This document shows positions 17,127-26,050 of a stretch of DNA of 64,000 nt, piece after piece. How positions within the stretch are numbered: the stretch's first letter is position 1; the number at the start of each line of letters is the position of its first letter. The stretch is taken from the NCBI RefSeq assembly GCF_008065135.1, contig NZ_CP042914.1, forward strand, positions 1,488,001 to 1,552,000. The letters run 5' to 3'. The translations under genes and the position numbers were made by a program. The DNA comes from Roseimaritima ulvae. GTDB lineage: Bacteria > Planctomycetota > Planctomycetia > Pirellulales > Pirellulaceae. Below the pieces are notes generated by a model. The model did no database searches, was not told the DNA's origin, and worked only from the letters and a program-made list of their open reading frames with translations.

Positions 17127-17453
17127 TCAAGTCGATTCACGTGTCCGTTCAAGGTACGTCTGACGCCGCCACCTCCGACACATCCCAGCTCGATTGTTCA
17201 AGCCGTCCTCGGAAACGGTGACATAAGCACGCAAGTCGTTGCGCATTGTCAAAAAATACCGGCCCTGGTATTTGATGATCGATGGTTCGTAGAGCCCACG
17301 TTTGACGTTCAGCTGCAGGATTTCGCCGTGTTCACGATAACGAATCGTCTGAGCAGACGCGTTCTCACCGGCAAACCAAAGTAGAAATGCGGCGGCAAGA
17401 GCAATGCGGGGCACAACTGGTAAATCCTTTGTCGCAGAAATCATGGCGTTCAA
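17127..17453 (-). pseudogene. N-terminal stump of a sialidase-like secreted protein
   Basis: The frame gives a signal peptide (PRIALAAAFLLWFAGENASA) and then GLYEPSIIKYQGRYFLTMRN and AYVTVSEDGLN, the usual opening of a propeller glycosidase. After about residue 88 the likeness ends and the frame closes within 20 codons. Full-length relatives are 350-450 aa, so this is a 5' remnant. The break lies against repeat A. It is upstream of, and parallel to, the intact sialidase-like gene. Confidence 0.6.
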
Positions 17454-17747
17454 AAACAGGTTGGGGCTGGAATGCTGCTGGGATTAACTTTGGGGGGCCT
17501 GCGATCATAGTGTATTCTGGTTCCGCCCAGTGACTTTCCCTTCAGGCTATACCGTGAAAATCACTGCAGTAGCTGTCTGCCCCATGCTGGAACATAGCTG
17601 CCCCAACTGATTACAATTACAGCCTCCGCTGATGAACTTTTCCCTGGACGATTGGCGTGTTTCACGATTCCCGTGCTCCGCAACAAAAATCACCCTCGGG
17701 CTAATCAAACGGCGGTTCCCACCTCACTTCCCGCTCCGATCCGAATC

Positions 17748-18788
17748 ATGAAATCCATTCAACTCTCGATGGGTATTGCCGCATTCAGCATGAGCATGCT
17801 GGTTGCGACTGCCATACCGTCCGCACTTGCTGATCAAAATAGCTCCCCCGTTCCCTTGATTTTCGATACGGACCTGGGCAACGACTGCGACGATGCTCTG
17901 GCCATGGGTGTGATCCATGCCTTGCAGTCGCGCGGCGAATGTGAGTTGTTAGCGGTCACGATTACCAAGGATCATGAACTTGCAGCTCCCTTTGCCGACG
18001 TGATCAACACGTTTTACGGCCGCGGCGATATTCCCATTGGTGTCTGCCGCAGCGGAGTGACCAACCAGGCCGGTAAATTTAACGTGCTGGCTAAGCAATC
18101 GGATCGCTATCCCCACGATCTAAAATCCGGCAAAGACGCTCCCGACGCCGTCACCGTACTTCGCAAAGCATTGGCGTCCCAGGACGACGGCAGCGTGGTG
18201 ATCGCTCAAGTCGGTTTCTCTACCAACTTGGCCAACCTGCTGGCTTCCGAACCCGACGATATCAGCCCGCTGTCCGGCAAAGACCTGGTGGCCAAGAAAG
18301 TACGTCTGCTGTCCGTGATGGCCGGCGCCTTCACACAAATCCGAAATGGCAAAGGGGAGCTGCACGATCACAAGGAATACAACGTGGTCAAGGACATCCC
18401 CGCGGCCCAGGCGGTCTGCAAGGATTGGCCAACCGCGATTGTGTGGAGCGGGTATGAGATTGGCAAGAATCTGCCGTATCCCCACCAAAGTATCTTGCAG
18501 GATTACCAATACGTCGATCACCACCCCCTGGCTGAAGCCTACACGGTGTACAACCCGCCGCCCCACAACCGCCCGACATGGGATTTAACCTCGGTCCTGC
18601 ATGCCGTCCGTCCCGATAGAGGCTACTTTGATCTCTCGCCTCCCGGTCGGGTTTCGATCGCCGATGACGGCTTGACGACCTTTGAGCCATCCGCCGACGG
18701 CCGTGATCGATATCTGGTCATTCACGACCACCAGAAAGGCCGCACGATCGAAGCTTTGGTGCAACTCTCCAGTCAGCCGCCAAAATAG
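17748..18788 (+). CDS. Exported nucleoside hydrolase (IUNH family), first copy
   Basis: A 346-aa protein of the inosine/uridine-preferring nucleoside hydrolase fold, which splits ribonucleosides into base and ribose. The start at 17748 gives a clear signal peptide (MKSIQLSMGI...ALAD); longer in-frame starts upstream do not. The Ca2+-binding Asp cluster is intact: Asp40, Asp42, Asp46, Asp48 and Asp49 in IFDTDLGNDCDDA. The conserved PTWDLTSVL near the C-terminus holds a further metal-ligand Asp. Most characterised bacterial family members are cytosolic, so secretion is notable. It is 68 bases upstream of rbsK and similar in length and sequence to the hydrolase that ends the cluster, pointing to a nucleoside-to-ribose pathway. 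Confidence 0.88.
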   Translation: MKSIQLSMGIAAFSMSMLVATAIPSALADQNSSPVPLIFDTDLGNDCDDALAMGVIHALQSRGECELLAVTITKDHELAAPFADVINTFYGRGDIPIGVCRSGVTNQAGKFNVLAKQSDRYPHDLKSGKDAPDAVTVLRKALASQDDGSVVIAQVGFSTNLANLLASEPDDISPLSGKDLVAKKVRLLSVMAGAFTQIRNGKGELHDHKEYNVVKDIPAAQAVCKDWPTAIVWSGYEIGKNLPYPHQSILQDYQYVDHHPLAEAYTVYNPPPHNRPTWDLTSVLHAVRPDRGYFDLSPPGRVSIADDGLTTFEPSADGRDRYLVIHDHQKGRTIEALVQLSSQPPK

Positions 18789-18807
18789 CTGGATAGCACC
18801 AGCTTTT

Positions 18808-18832
18808 CGTAGCTACGCTCGCCAGAGCGTGG
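18808..18832. repeat. Repeat C, single arm
   Basis: CGTAGCTACGCTCGCCAGAG plus CGTGG. It matches one arm of the inverted repeat at 24322-24380 and is related to the arms of repeat B. Confidence 0.6.
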
Positions 18833-18856
18833 AAATCGTAAAGGGCCCGCCTGCTG

Positions 18857-19807
18857 ATGAATCAAACGTCTGCCACCTCCCATCCCGCCCCCAAGATCGT
18901 TGTCCTGGGGTCAATCAACATGGACCTGGTCGTTCGCTGCGCCCGGCTGCCACTGCCGGGGCAAACGGTACTGGCGGATTCCTCCGCTGAATTCTGTGGT
19001 GGCAAAGGCGCAAACCAAGCGGTCGCGGCGGCGGTTGCCGGCGCCGACGTCACCATGATCGGGGCTGTCGGAGACGACGCCTTTGCCGACCGGCTGCTAA
19101 ACAACCTCCGGCAGCATGGCATCCACGATGCCTGTGTCGCTCGACGCGTCGACCAAGCCAGCGGACTGGCCGTCATCTCGGTGGATCAGCAGGGTCAAAA
19201 CTCGATCGTCGTCGTCTCCGGCGCCAACGGCTCGGTGTCGCCAGCGGACGTTCGCGCCGCGGAAGCGATTATCGAGGGGTGCGATTTGCTGTTGGTGCAA
19301 CTGGAAATCCCGCTGGACACCGTGCTGGCGGGCATCAAGTTGGCTCAGCAAGCCGGTGTGAAAGTGGTTCTCGACCCGGCCCCGGCGCCAAGCGACGTTC
19401 CGCCTGAATTGCTGAAAGTGGACGTGCTTTGTCCCAACGAATCGGAAGCCGCCGAATTGACCGGCCGTCCCGTCGAATCGCTGGACGACGCCCGTCGAGC
19501 CGCCGAAACGTTGCATCACAGAGGAGCCGATCACGTCGCGCTCACGCTGGGCGAGCGAGGTACGTTGCTGTACAGCCAAGGCACATCGGAAATCATCCCG
19601 GCGTACCCCATTGATGCGGTGGACACTACCGCCGCGGGCGATGCCTTTGCCGGAGCGTTTGCCACCCGCTGGTCGCAGACGGGCGATTTGCAAGAGGCCG
19701 TTCGCTACGCCAACGCCGCCGGGGCACTGGCCGCCTCGCAGCACGGCGCCCAGGCCAGCATGGCCAATCATCAATCCATCGAAAACCTGATAAGGTCTCA
19801 AGTATGA
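18857..19807 (+). CDS. rbsK: Ribokinase
   Basis: A 316-aa PfkB-family sugar kinase that phosphorylates D-ribose at O5. Signature one is present near the N-terminus (GSINMDLVVRCARLPLPGQT, FCGGKGANQAVAAA) and signature two near the C-terminus (DTTAAGDAFAGAFA) with the catalytic Asp. The N-terminal ten residues precede the fold and no signal peptide is seen, so it is cytosolic. Its stop overlaps the rbsB start by four bases (ATGA). In this cluster it should trap imported ribose as ribose 5-phosphate. Confidence 0.94.
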   Translation: MNQTSATSHPAPKIVVLGSINMDLVVRCARLPLPGQTVLADSSAEFCGGKGANQAVAAAVAGADVTMIGAVGDDAFADRLLNNLRQHGIHDACVARRVDQASGLAVISVDQQGQNSIVVVSGANGSVSPADVRAAEAIIEGCDLLLVQLEIPLDTVLAGIKLAQQAGVKVVLDPAPAPSDVPPELLKVDVLCPNESEAAELTGRPVESLDDARRAAETLHHRGADHVALTLGERGTLLYSQGTSEIIPAYPIDAVDTTAAGDAFAGAFATRWSQTGDLQEAVRYANAAGALAASQHGAQASMANHQSIENLIRSQV

Positions 19808-20784
19808 AAACTTTCTTAAATTTAGGTCTTTGCCTAGGTCTGTGCCTGTTCGCCCTGCTGGCAGGTTGCGGCCCCAAGTCGACTTCCACGGATCCAGCGG
19901 CGGACGGCGCCCCAGAGAAACCTCGGGTTGCCTTGATCATGAAGTCCCTGGCCAACGAATTCTTTTCGACGATGGCTAAAGGAGCTGAACAGCATCAAGC
20001 TGAGCACTCCGACCAGTACACGCTGGTCGTTAACGGCATCAAGGACGAGCGTGACCTCAGCCGCCAAGTTTCTCTGGTGGAAGAAATGGTAGCTAGTGGC
20101 GTGGATGCGATTGTGATCGCGCCGGCCGATTCCAAGGCCCTGGTCCCCGCCCTGCGTCGCGCCAAGCAGGCAGGCATCGTGGTTATCAATATCGACAACC
20201 AACTGGACCAGGATATTTTGCAGCAAGAAGATGTGGTGATTCCCTTCGTCGGTCCGGACAATCTGGCCGGCGCCAAGAAGGTCGGCGACCACTTGGCAAA
20301 AGCTCTAGAGGGCAGCTCTAACAAGGTGGCCATTCTGGAAGGCATCCGCACGTCCTTCAACGCTCAGCAGCGATTGCTGGGTTTTCAAGCCGCGATGGAT
20401 GAGGCGGGCATCACGATCGTCGACAGCCAGTCGGCCGAATGGGAAATGAGTAAAGCGAATACGATCGCCTCCTCGATGTTGAGCGAGCACCCGGACATCG
20501 CGGCGATTCTAGCGGCCAACGATTCGATGGCGTTGGGAGCCGTGGCGGCGGTGAAGACGGCCGGACGAAGCGGCGAAGTGAAAATTGTCGGCTTCGATAA
20601 TATCACCGCCATTCAAACCGCCATCCGCGAAGGAAAGGTGCTGGCCACGGCCGACCAACACGGTGACCAGTTGGCCGTCTTTGGAATCGAAGCCGCCCTG
20701 CAAGAAATCAAGGGCGAACCGGTCAGTGAAAATGTGGAAACGCCCGTCGACCTGGTCACCTCGCAGACTCTGTCGACCCCATAA
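19804..20784 (+). CDS. rbsB: Ribose ABC transporter, substrate-binding lipoprotein
   Basis: A 326-aa periplasmic binding protein of the ribose/galactose (Peripla_BP_4) type. A lipoprotein signal ends LLAGC with the lipidated Cys22. The binding fold starts PRVALIMKSLANEFFSTM and contains VIAPADSKALVPALRRAK, AILAANDSMALGAVAA and IVGFDN, all typical of RbsB. It overlaps rbsK by four bases and rbsA by one. Ribose is the inferred ligand because of the neighbours. Confidence 0.92.
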   Translation: MKTFLNLGLCLGLCLFALLAGCGPKSTSTDPAADGAPEKPRVALIMKSLANEFFSTMAKGAEQHQAEHSDQYTLVVNGIKDERDLSRQVSLVEEMVASGVDAIVIAPADSKALVPALRRAKQAGIVVINIDNQLDQDILQQEDVVIPFVGPDNLAGAKKVGDHLAKALEGSSNKVAILEGIRTSFNAQQRLLGFQAAMDEAGITIVDSQSAEWEMSKANTIASSMLSEHPDIAAILAANDSMALGAVAAVKTAGRSGEVKIVGFDNITAIQTAIREGKVLATADQHGDQLAVFGIEAALQEIKGEPVSENVETPVDLVTSQTLSTP

Positions 20785-22289
20785 TGGACGCTCCTCTACT
20801 GCAGACGCGAGGACTGACCAAACGCTATGGGGACGTCACCGTTTTAGATGACGTCTCGATGGAAGTTCGCGGCGGCGAGATTCACGCTTTGCTGGGCGCC
20901 AACGGAGCAGGAAAGAGTACGCTGTGCAAAATCATCAGCGGCCTGACCCCGGCTTCCGATGGATCGATGCAGCTGGGCGGAGTGGATTTCAACCCACAAG
21001 CCAAACAACAGGCCGAAGCTGCGGGCGTCGAAATCGTCCAGCAGGAACTGAATTTGATCGGCACGCTTTCGGTTGCCGAAAATATCTTCCTGACGCGACT
21101 GCCCAGCCTGCGGGGCGTTTTGCGACAACGACAACTGCACCAACAGACGCGAGCCCAACTGGATCGCTTCGGTTTGACAGACGTCCCCACCCACGCCGCG
21201 GTGGAAACGCTCGGAGTGGGACGCCAACAAATGGTCGAGATCACCACGGCTCTGGCGCGGCAGTGTCGACTGTTGATCCTGGACGAACCCACCGCCGCGC
21301 TGTCGGGCAGCGAATCCGAACAACTATTCGCTCACTTGCGGTCGCTGCGTGATCAAGGCGTGGGCATCCTCTACATCAGCCATCGACTGGACGAGGTTGC
21401 TCAACTGACCGACCGCATCACAATCCTTCGCGACGGCAAGTTCGTCGCCACACGCAACACAAGTTCGGCATCCACCGACGAGATGGTGGATTTGATGAGC
21501 GGTCAGAACCTCGCCAACAAGCGGTCCGCCCACACCTGCCATCGTCGCGACGAAATCGCCATGCGAGTGCGTTCGCTTAGTAACGCCGTGGTGCGAGACG
21601 TATCGTTTGAGGTGCGTCGCGGTGAACGGTTGGGGATCACTGGACTGGTGGGCTCGGGGCGCACGGAACTGCTGCGAGCGATCTTTGGTGCGGACGTCGC
21701 CACCACCGGCAGTGTCTTCCTGCAGGGCGATTCCCAAGGGCGGCGGTTCCAAAGCCCCAGCCAAGCCGTGCAGGCGGGGTTGGCCATGGTGACCGAAGAC
21801 CGCAAACAAAACGGACTGCTGCTGTCGCAATCGATCAGTACCAATACCTCCCTCAGCAGTTTGCAGGCACGCTTTTCACGGATGGGGCTAATCAAGGGCC
21901 GTGAAGAAAGACGGGCGGCGCAGCGTTGGGTCGATGAACTGGAAACCCGCTGCCAGGATATCGACCAGCCGGCCGGAACGTTGAGCGGCGGGAATCAACA
22001 AAAAGTCGTCGTCTCGAAATGGTTGGTCCGCGACGCCGAGGTCTTTCTGTTTGACGAACCGACTCGCGGGATCGACGTGGCGGCCCGCCGTCGCATCTAT
22101 CGGTTGCTGGAATCCTTGGCCGCCGAAGGCAAGGCGTCGGTGATTGTCAGCAGCGACCTGGAAGAACTGTTCGAGATTTGTGATGCCATCGCCGTGATGT
22201 GTGAAGGGCGTTTGGTGGATGTGTTTCAGCGAGACCAATGGAGTCATGAAAAGATTATGCAGGCATCGTTTTCGGGTTATGTGAAATGA
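20784..22289 (+). CDS. rbsA: Ribose ABC transporter, double ATP-binding subunit
   Basis: A 501-aa protein with two ABC domains in one chain, as in RbsA/MglA. The first has Walker A GANGAGKST (38-46), a signature region TLGVGRQQMVE and Walker B LLILDEPTAAL. The second has the degenerate P-loop GLVGSGRTE normal for the family, the signature LSGGNQQKV and FLFDEPTRGID. It starts on the last base of the rbsB stop and overlaps rbsC by four bases, so translation of the transporter genes is coupled. Confidence 0.95.
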   Translation: MDAPLLQTRGLTKRYGDVTVLDDVSMEVRGGEIHALLGANGAGKSTLCKIISGLTPASDGSMQLGGVDFNPQAKQQAEAAGVEIVQQELNLIGTLSVAENIFLTRLPSLRGVLRQRQLHQQTRAQLDRFGLTDVPTHAAVETLGVGRQQMVEITTALARQCRLLILDEPTAALSGSESEQLFAHLRSLRDQGVGILYISHRLDEVAQLTDRITILRDGKFVATRNTSSASTDEMVDLMSGQNLANKRSAHTCHRRDEIAMRVRSLSNAVVRDVSFEVRRGERLGITGLVGSGRTELLRAIFGADVATTGSVFLQGDSQGRRFQSPSQAVQAGLAMVTEDRKQNGLLLSQSISTNTSLSSLQARFSRMGLIKGREERRAAQRWVDELETRCQDIDQPAGTLSGGNQQKVVVSKWLVRDAEVFLFDEPTRGIDVAARRRIYRLLESLAAEGKASVIVSSDLEELFEICDAIAVMCEGRLVDVFQRDQWSHEKIMQASFSGYVK

Positions 22290-23242
22290 AGCAATCCAAG
22301 TGGACTCAATCACTCGTCCAATACGGCGGGCTGCTGGCTGTGCTGTTGATAATGGTCATCGTCTTTAGCCTCAGCAGCCAGAATTTTTTTCAAATGTCGA
22401 CCTTGGTGACGATCGCCAATCAAGTCCCTGCGCTGACGTTTTTGGCCGTGGGCATGACGCTGGTGTTGATCGTGGGCGGTATCGATCTGTCCGTGGGGTC
22501 GCTGTTGGCGTTGTCGTCTGCGGTGTTGGGGGTGCTGATGGCCAACCACGGCTGGTCGATCTGGACTTCGCTGGGCGTGGCCTTGCTGGTGGGAGGGCTG
22601 GCCGGCCTGATCAACGGAGCGATCTCGGTGGGCTTAGGCATCCCTTCGTTTATCGTCACGCTGGGGATGCTGGAGATCGCTCGCGGGGCCACCAAGGTGG
22701 TCACCGATTCGCAGTCCGTTTTTATTGGCAGCCGAGTAGAATGGTTTGGGCAACCGTTGGCGGGAATGTTGCTGTCTCCGGCCTTTATCACCGCCGTGCT
22801 GGCCGTGATCGTCGGCCAGTTCGTACTGACGCAAACCGTGTTTGGCCGCTACTGCGTGGCCATTGGCACCAATGCCGAAGCGGTGCGGATGTCGGGGATT
22901 CGTTCCGCCCCGTATGCGATTGCCGTGTTTGGGATCAGCGGCCTGATGTGCGGGCTGGCGGGACTGGCCCAAACGTCTCGTTTATCGACAGCGGATCCCA
23001 ACGGAGCGATCGGAGATGAATTGCACGCCATCGCCGCTTGCGTGATCGGGGGCACCAGTTTGATGGGCGGCCGTGGCAGCGTGATCAGCTCGTTCATCGG
23101 GGTGTTGATCATCCAAGTCCTGGAAACCGGCCTCGCCTCGATCGGCGTGCCCGATGAACACAAACAAATCATTACTGGAATCGTCATCGTGGTAGCCGTC
23201 TTGCTGGATGCACTACGAAGTCGTTGGGGAAAAACAACATGA
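22286..23242 (+). CDS. rbsC: Ribose ABC transporter permease
   Basis: A 318-aa polytopic permease of the BPD_transp_2 family with about eight to ten hydrophobic segments. Family motifs are GGIDLSVGSLLALSS, GLGIPSFIVTLGM and AIAACVIGGTSLMGGRG. It overlaps rbsA at its start and the second nucleoside hydrolase at its stop (ATGA at 23239-23242). Confidence 0.94.
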   Translation: MKQSKWTQSLVQYGGLLAVLLIMVIVFSLSSQNFFQMSTLVTIANQVPALTFLAVGMTLVLIVGGIDLSVGSLLALSSAVLGVLMANHGWSIWTSLGVALLVGGLAGLINGAISVGLGIPSFIVTLGMLEIARGATKVVTDSQSVFIGSRVEWFGQPLAGMLLSPAFITAVLAVIVGQFVLTQTVFGRYCVAIGTNAEAVRMSGIRSAPYAIAVFGISGLMCGLAGLAQTSRLSTADPNGAIGDELHAIAACVIGGTSLMGGRGSVISSFIGVLIIQVLETGLASIGVPDEHKQIITGIVIVVAVLLDALRSRWGKTT

Positions 23243-24279
23243 AAGTCAACATGAAAAACATCACATGCTTGCTGCTGCTTATTCTGGCTCCGCTATCCCG
23301 GGCCAGCGCCGAGGAACCACTGCACGTGATCTTCGACACCGACATCACAGGCGATGTTGATGATGTGCTGGCACTGGCCATGTTGCATACGCTGGCCGAT
23401 CGCGGCGAGTGCGTGATCGACGCGGTCACGATCTCGAAGATCAATCCGTTGACCGCCCCCTTCGTGGATGCGGTCAACACGTTTTATGGACGCGGCGAGA
23501 TTCCCATCGGTGTGACGCGCGATGCCCAGCACCGCGACAGCCTGTACCTGCATCTGGTCAAAGAGCGTGAGGGCGATCGGTTTCGCTACCCCCATGATTT
23601 GTTGTCCAGCGACGACGCACCGGACGCCGTCGAGGTGCTGCGGCGAGTATTAGCCGAAGCGGACGATCACTCGGTCGCCATCGTCCAGGTTGGCCTGGCA
23701 ACGAACCTGGCCGATTTGCTGGACAGCCCCGCCGACGACATCAGCCCGCTGGATGGACGAGAGTTGGTGTCTAAAAAGGTACGCCTGGCTTCCATCATGG
23801 CAGGCGCCTTTTCGCCGGTCCGTGGCAATCCACGATACCTGGAAGCCAACGTCAAAAACGGCATCGACGCCATGCAGCGTTTTGCTGAAAATTGGCCCGA
23901 CACCGTGCCGGTGGTGTGGAGCGACTTTGGCATCGGGATCGCCACCCGCTATCCGCGCAAGAGTATCGCCAGGGATTTCGGCTATCGAAAACATCACATT
24001 GTATCGGAGGCGTATCTGGCCTACTGCGGCCCCGATCATGACCGGCCCAGCTGGGACCTAACCAGCGTGTTGTATGCGGTACGTCCGGACGAAGGCTATT
24101 TTAAACTCAGTCAGCCGGGACGTGTGTCGGTTGCCGACGATGGCTACACATCTTTCACTCCCGTCGCGGATGGGCGCGACCGCTACCTGATCCTGCCCCC
24201 GGGCACAGCCTCCAGGGTCATCACCACGCAGCGGGCTCTGGTCTCGCAACCTCCGGTGCAACGATCCGCAAATGAGTGA
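23239..24279 (+). CDS. Exported nucleoside hydrolase (IUNH family), second copy
   Basis: 346 aa from the ATG that overlaps the rbsC stop. It has a signal peptide (MKNITCLLLLILAPLSRASA) and the Asp cluster Asp33, Asp35, Asp39, Asp41 and Asp42 in IFDTDITGDVDDV. The body aligns by eye with the first hydrolase throughout (FVDAVNTFYGRGEIPIGVT, DLLDSPADDISPLDGRELVS, SWDLTSVLYAVRPDEGYF), so the pair are paralogues bracketing the transporter. Different nucleoside preference (purine versus pyrimidine) would explain keeping two; that is inference. Confidence 0.9.
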   Translation: MKVNMKNITCLLLLILAPLSRASAEEPLHVIFDTDITGDVDDVLALAMLHTLADRGECVIDAVTISKINPLTAPFVDAVNTFYGRGEIPIGVTRDAQHRDSLYLHLVKEREGDRFRYPHDLLSSDDAPDAVEVLRRVLAEADDHSVAIVQVGLATNLADLLDSPADDISPLDGRELVSKKVRLASIMAGAFSPVRGNPRYLEANVKNGIDAMQRFAENWPDTVPVVWSDFGIGIATRYPRKSIARDFGYRKHHIVSEAYLAYCGPDHDRPSWDLTSVLYAVRPDEGYFKLSQPGRVSVADDGYTSFTPVADGRDRYLILPPGTASRVITTQRALVSQPPVQRSANE

Positions 24280-24321
24280 GAGTCTGCAGCGCGGATCAAG
24301 TGTGGTGTTTAGCAGGTTCTT

Positions 24322-24380
24322 CGTAGCTACCTTCGCCAGAAGGTGGGTGCAATTCCCACGCTCTGGCGAGCGTAGCTACG
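24322..24380. repeat. Inverted repeat C after the ribose operon
   Basis: Two 26-base arms (CGTAGCTACCTTCGCCAGAA... and ...CTGGCGAGCGTAGCTACG) pair at 22 of 26 positions around a short AT-containing loop. It lies 43 bases after the last gene of the ribose operon and could act as a terminator or mRNA-stabilising hairpin, though no T-tract follows. Confidence 0.65.
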
Positions 24381-24438
24381 AGAAAAGGAAGCTGTCCAAC
24401 TAGCATGTTGTTGCTTTGCTCTACTGGTTGGCCTTTGC

Positions 24439-25926
24439 TCACTTCTCCGCGCGTGACCGATTGCCACCTGGCTTTAGGTGGCGGCTCATCTTTTGCAGAT
24501 CCTGCGACGTGGGGCTGCCGCCGTACTGCTCGTAATACAGCTTCTGAAACGGATTGATCGCCGGTCCCACGGCGTCTTCATTCACCATCAGCGGTTGCAC
24601 ATCCTGCCACCAAGAATCGTACGCGGCGCGCAGTTCAGCAACCACCTGCGGGTGTTCGGCGATGACGTTTTTCGTCTCGCCCGGATCGTTTTGAAGGTCA
24701 TACAGTTCCTGGTTGTTGACCAGTGTGAAACGCGAATTCTGAATCGCTGCCTTCGTGTATTTCGCCTCCGCCGCGGCTCCCTCTTTCCAACGTCCGGCGT
24801 GATGCACAAGCATGCGGTCGGCCCATTCCGCGTTCGGGTTCTTCAGCAACGGCATGAGGCTGCGACCTTCCAGTTGGCGTTGCATCTGAGGCGTCGTCGT
24901 TGCACCACTGATCTGAGCAAGGGTTGGGTACAAATCCACGTGGGCCGTCAGGGCATCACATGTTTCTCCAGCAGGAACTCCACCGGCGGGCCAACGGACA
25001 AAGACCGGTGACAGCGTGCCGCCTTGGTACACAGTGTTCTTACCACCTCTTAATCCTGAATCGAAGATACGTCGGCTGATCCCACCGCCATTATCGGTGC
25101 CCATGTAGATCAGCAGCGTATTCTCTTCGATGTCCCACTCTTTCAGCTTCGCCAGCAATCTGCCAAAGTTCGTATCAATGTTTTCCACCATGCCGAGGTA
25201 CTTTGCCAGCTTCGCGCTGACGCCCGGCTTGCCGATATAGTTCTTGCAGTATTCATCCGGCACGACATGCGGACCGTGCGCCGCGTTGAGCGAGACGTAA
25301 GCAAAGAACGGCTGCTTCGCGGCTCGCCGATCATTCATCCAGCGGATGGACTGATCAAAGAACAGGTCCGTGCAATACCCCGTCGTTTTAACGAACTTGC
25401 CGTTGTGCCATAGGGTTGGGTTGATGTTTGTATTACCGGGTGCGTCACCGCACGATCCAGGAAAGGTCTGGCCAATGCCGCCTGCTCCGTGGATGTAAAC
25501 TTCATCAAAGCCGCGGCTCTCGGGGCGATAGGCTTGCTCATCTCCCAGATGCCATTTGCCGAAGATGCCCGTGGTGTAGCCGACCGTTTTCAGCATCTGT
25601 GGCAGCGTGAACGTGTCCAGGCTCATGCGTTCGCGTTCGAGGATCGTGTGCGTGACACCGTTCTTAAATTCGTGCCGCCCACTCATCAATGCCGCCCGCG
25701 TCGGTGCACAGGTGGGGCTTACATGAAACCGTGTAAACAGCAGACTCTGCTTCATGAACGCATCCACCGCAGGCGTCTGCAGGATCGGGTTGCCGAGGCA
25801 GCCATAGTCTCCATAAGCCAAGTCGTCCGGCATCACGATGATGATGTTCGGCTGGTCGGATTCCGCAGCGTCGAGGCTGAGGGGCAGCAACAAGCCGAGA
25901 ACCAGGCAAACAAGCGACGCTTTCAT
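24439..25926 (-). CDS. Type I sulfatase (arylsulfatase family)
   Basis: A 495-aa secreted sulfatase. A signal peptide (MKASLVCLVLGLLLPLSLDA) is followed by metal-binding Asp34-Asp35 (MPDDLAYGD) and the signature Cys73-Ala-Pro-Thr-Arg with the formylglycine Cys. It also has FGKWHLGDEQAYRPESRGF, MGTDNGGG and GLRGGKNTVYQGG. It shares landmarks with the sulfatase at 10368 but differs enough to suggest another substrate. It is transcribed away from an acetylesterase-like gene, which fits attack on decorated polysaccharides. Confidence 0.95.
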   Translation of the reverse strand: MKASLVCLVLGLLLPLSLDAAESDQPNIIIVMPDDLAYGDYGCLGNPILQTPAVDAFMKQSLLFTRFHVSPTCAPTRAALMSGRHEFKNGVTHTILERERMSLDTFTLPQMLKTVGYTTGIFGKWHLGDEQAYRPESRGFDEVYIHGAGGIGQTFPGSCGDAPGNTNINPTLWHNGKFVKTTGYCTDLFFDQSIRWMNDRRAAKQPFFAYVSLNAAHGPHVVPDEYCKNYIGKPGVSAKLAKYLGMVENIDTNFGRLLAKLKEWDIEENTLLIYMGTDNGGGISRRIFDSGLRGGKNTVYQGGTLSPVFVRWPAGGVPAGETCDALTAHVDLYPTLAQISGATTTPQMQRQLEGRSLMPLLKNPNAEWADRMLVHHAGRWKEGAAAEAKYTKAAIQNSRFTLVNNQELYDLQNDPGETKNVIAEHPQVVAELRAAYDSWWQDVQPLMVNEDAVGPAINPFQKLYYEQYGGSPTSQDLQKMSRHLKPGGNRSRAEK

Positions 25927-26050
25927 GGTATTGTCACACGAGAAGTTGATGGTTTTGTCATTGCTGGGCGGGTATTATTGTAGGCTGGGATAATCATCGG
26001 GTGTTAGAAAATCCGTTCGTTCCTGACGACGTCCGTCAGGAGGCACTTAA

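Noticed and set aside
17554-17610. GTG-started 18-codon frame resembling the start of an enolase-superfamily protein (VKITAVAV)
   Set aside because: It is too short and the likeness too weak to support even a pseudogene call.
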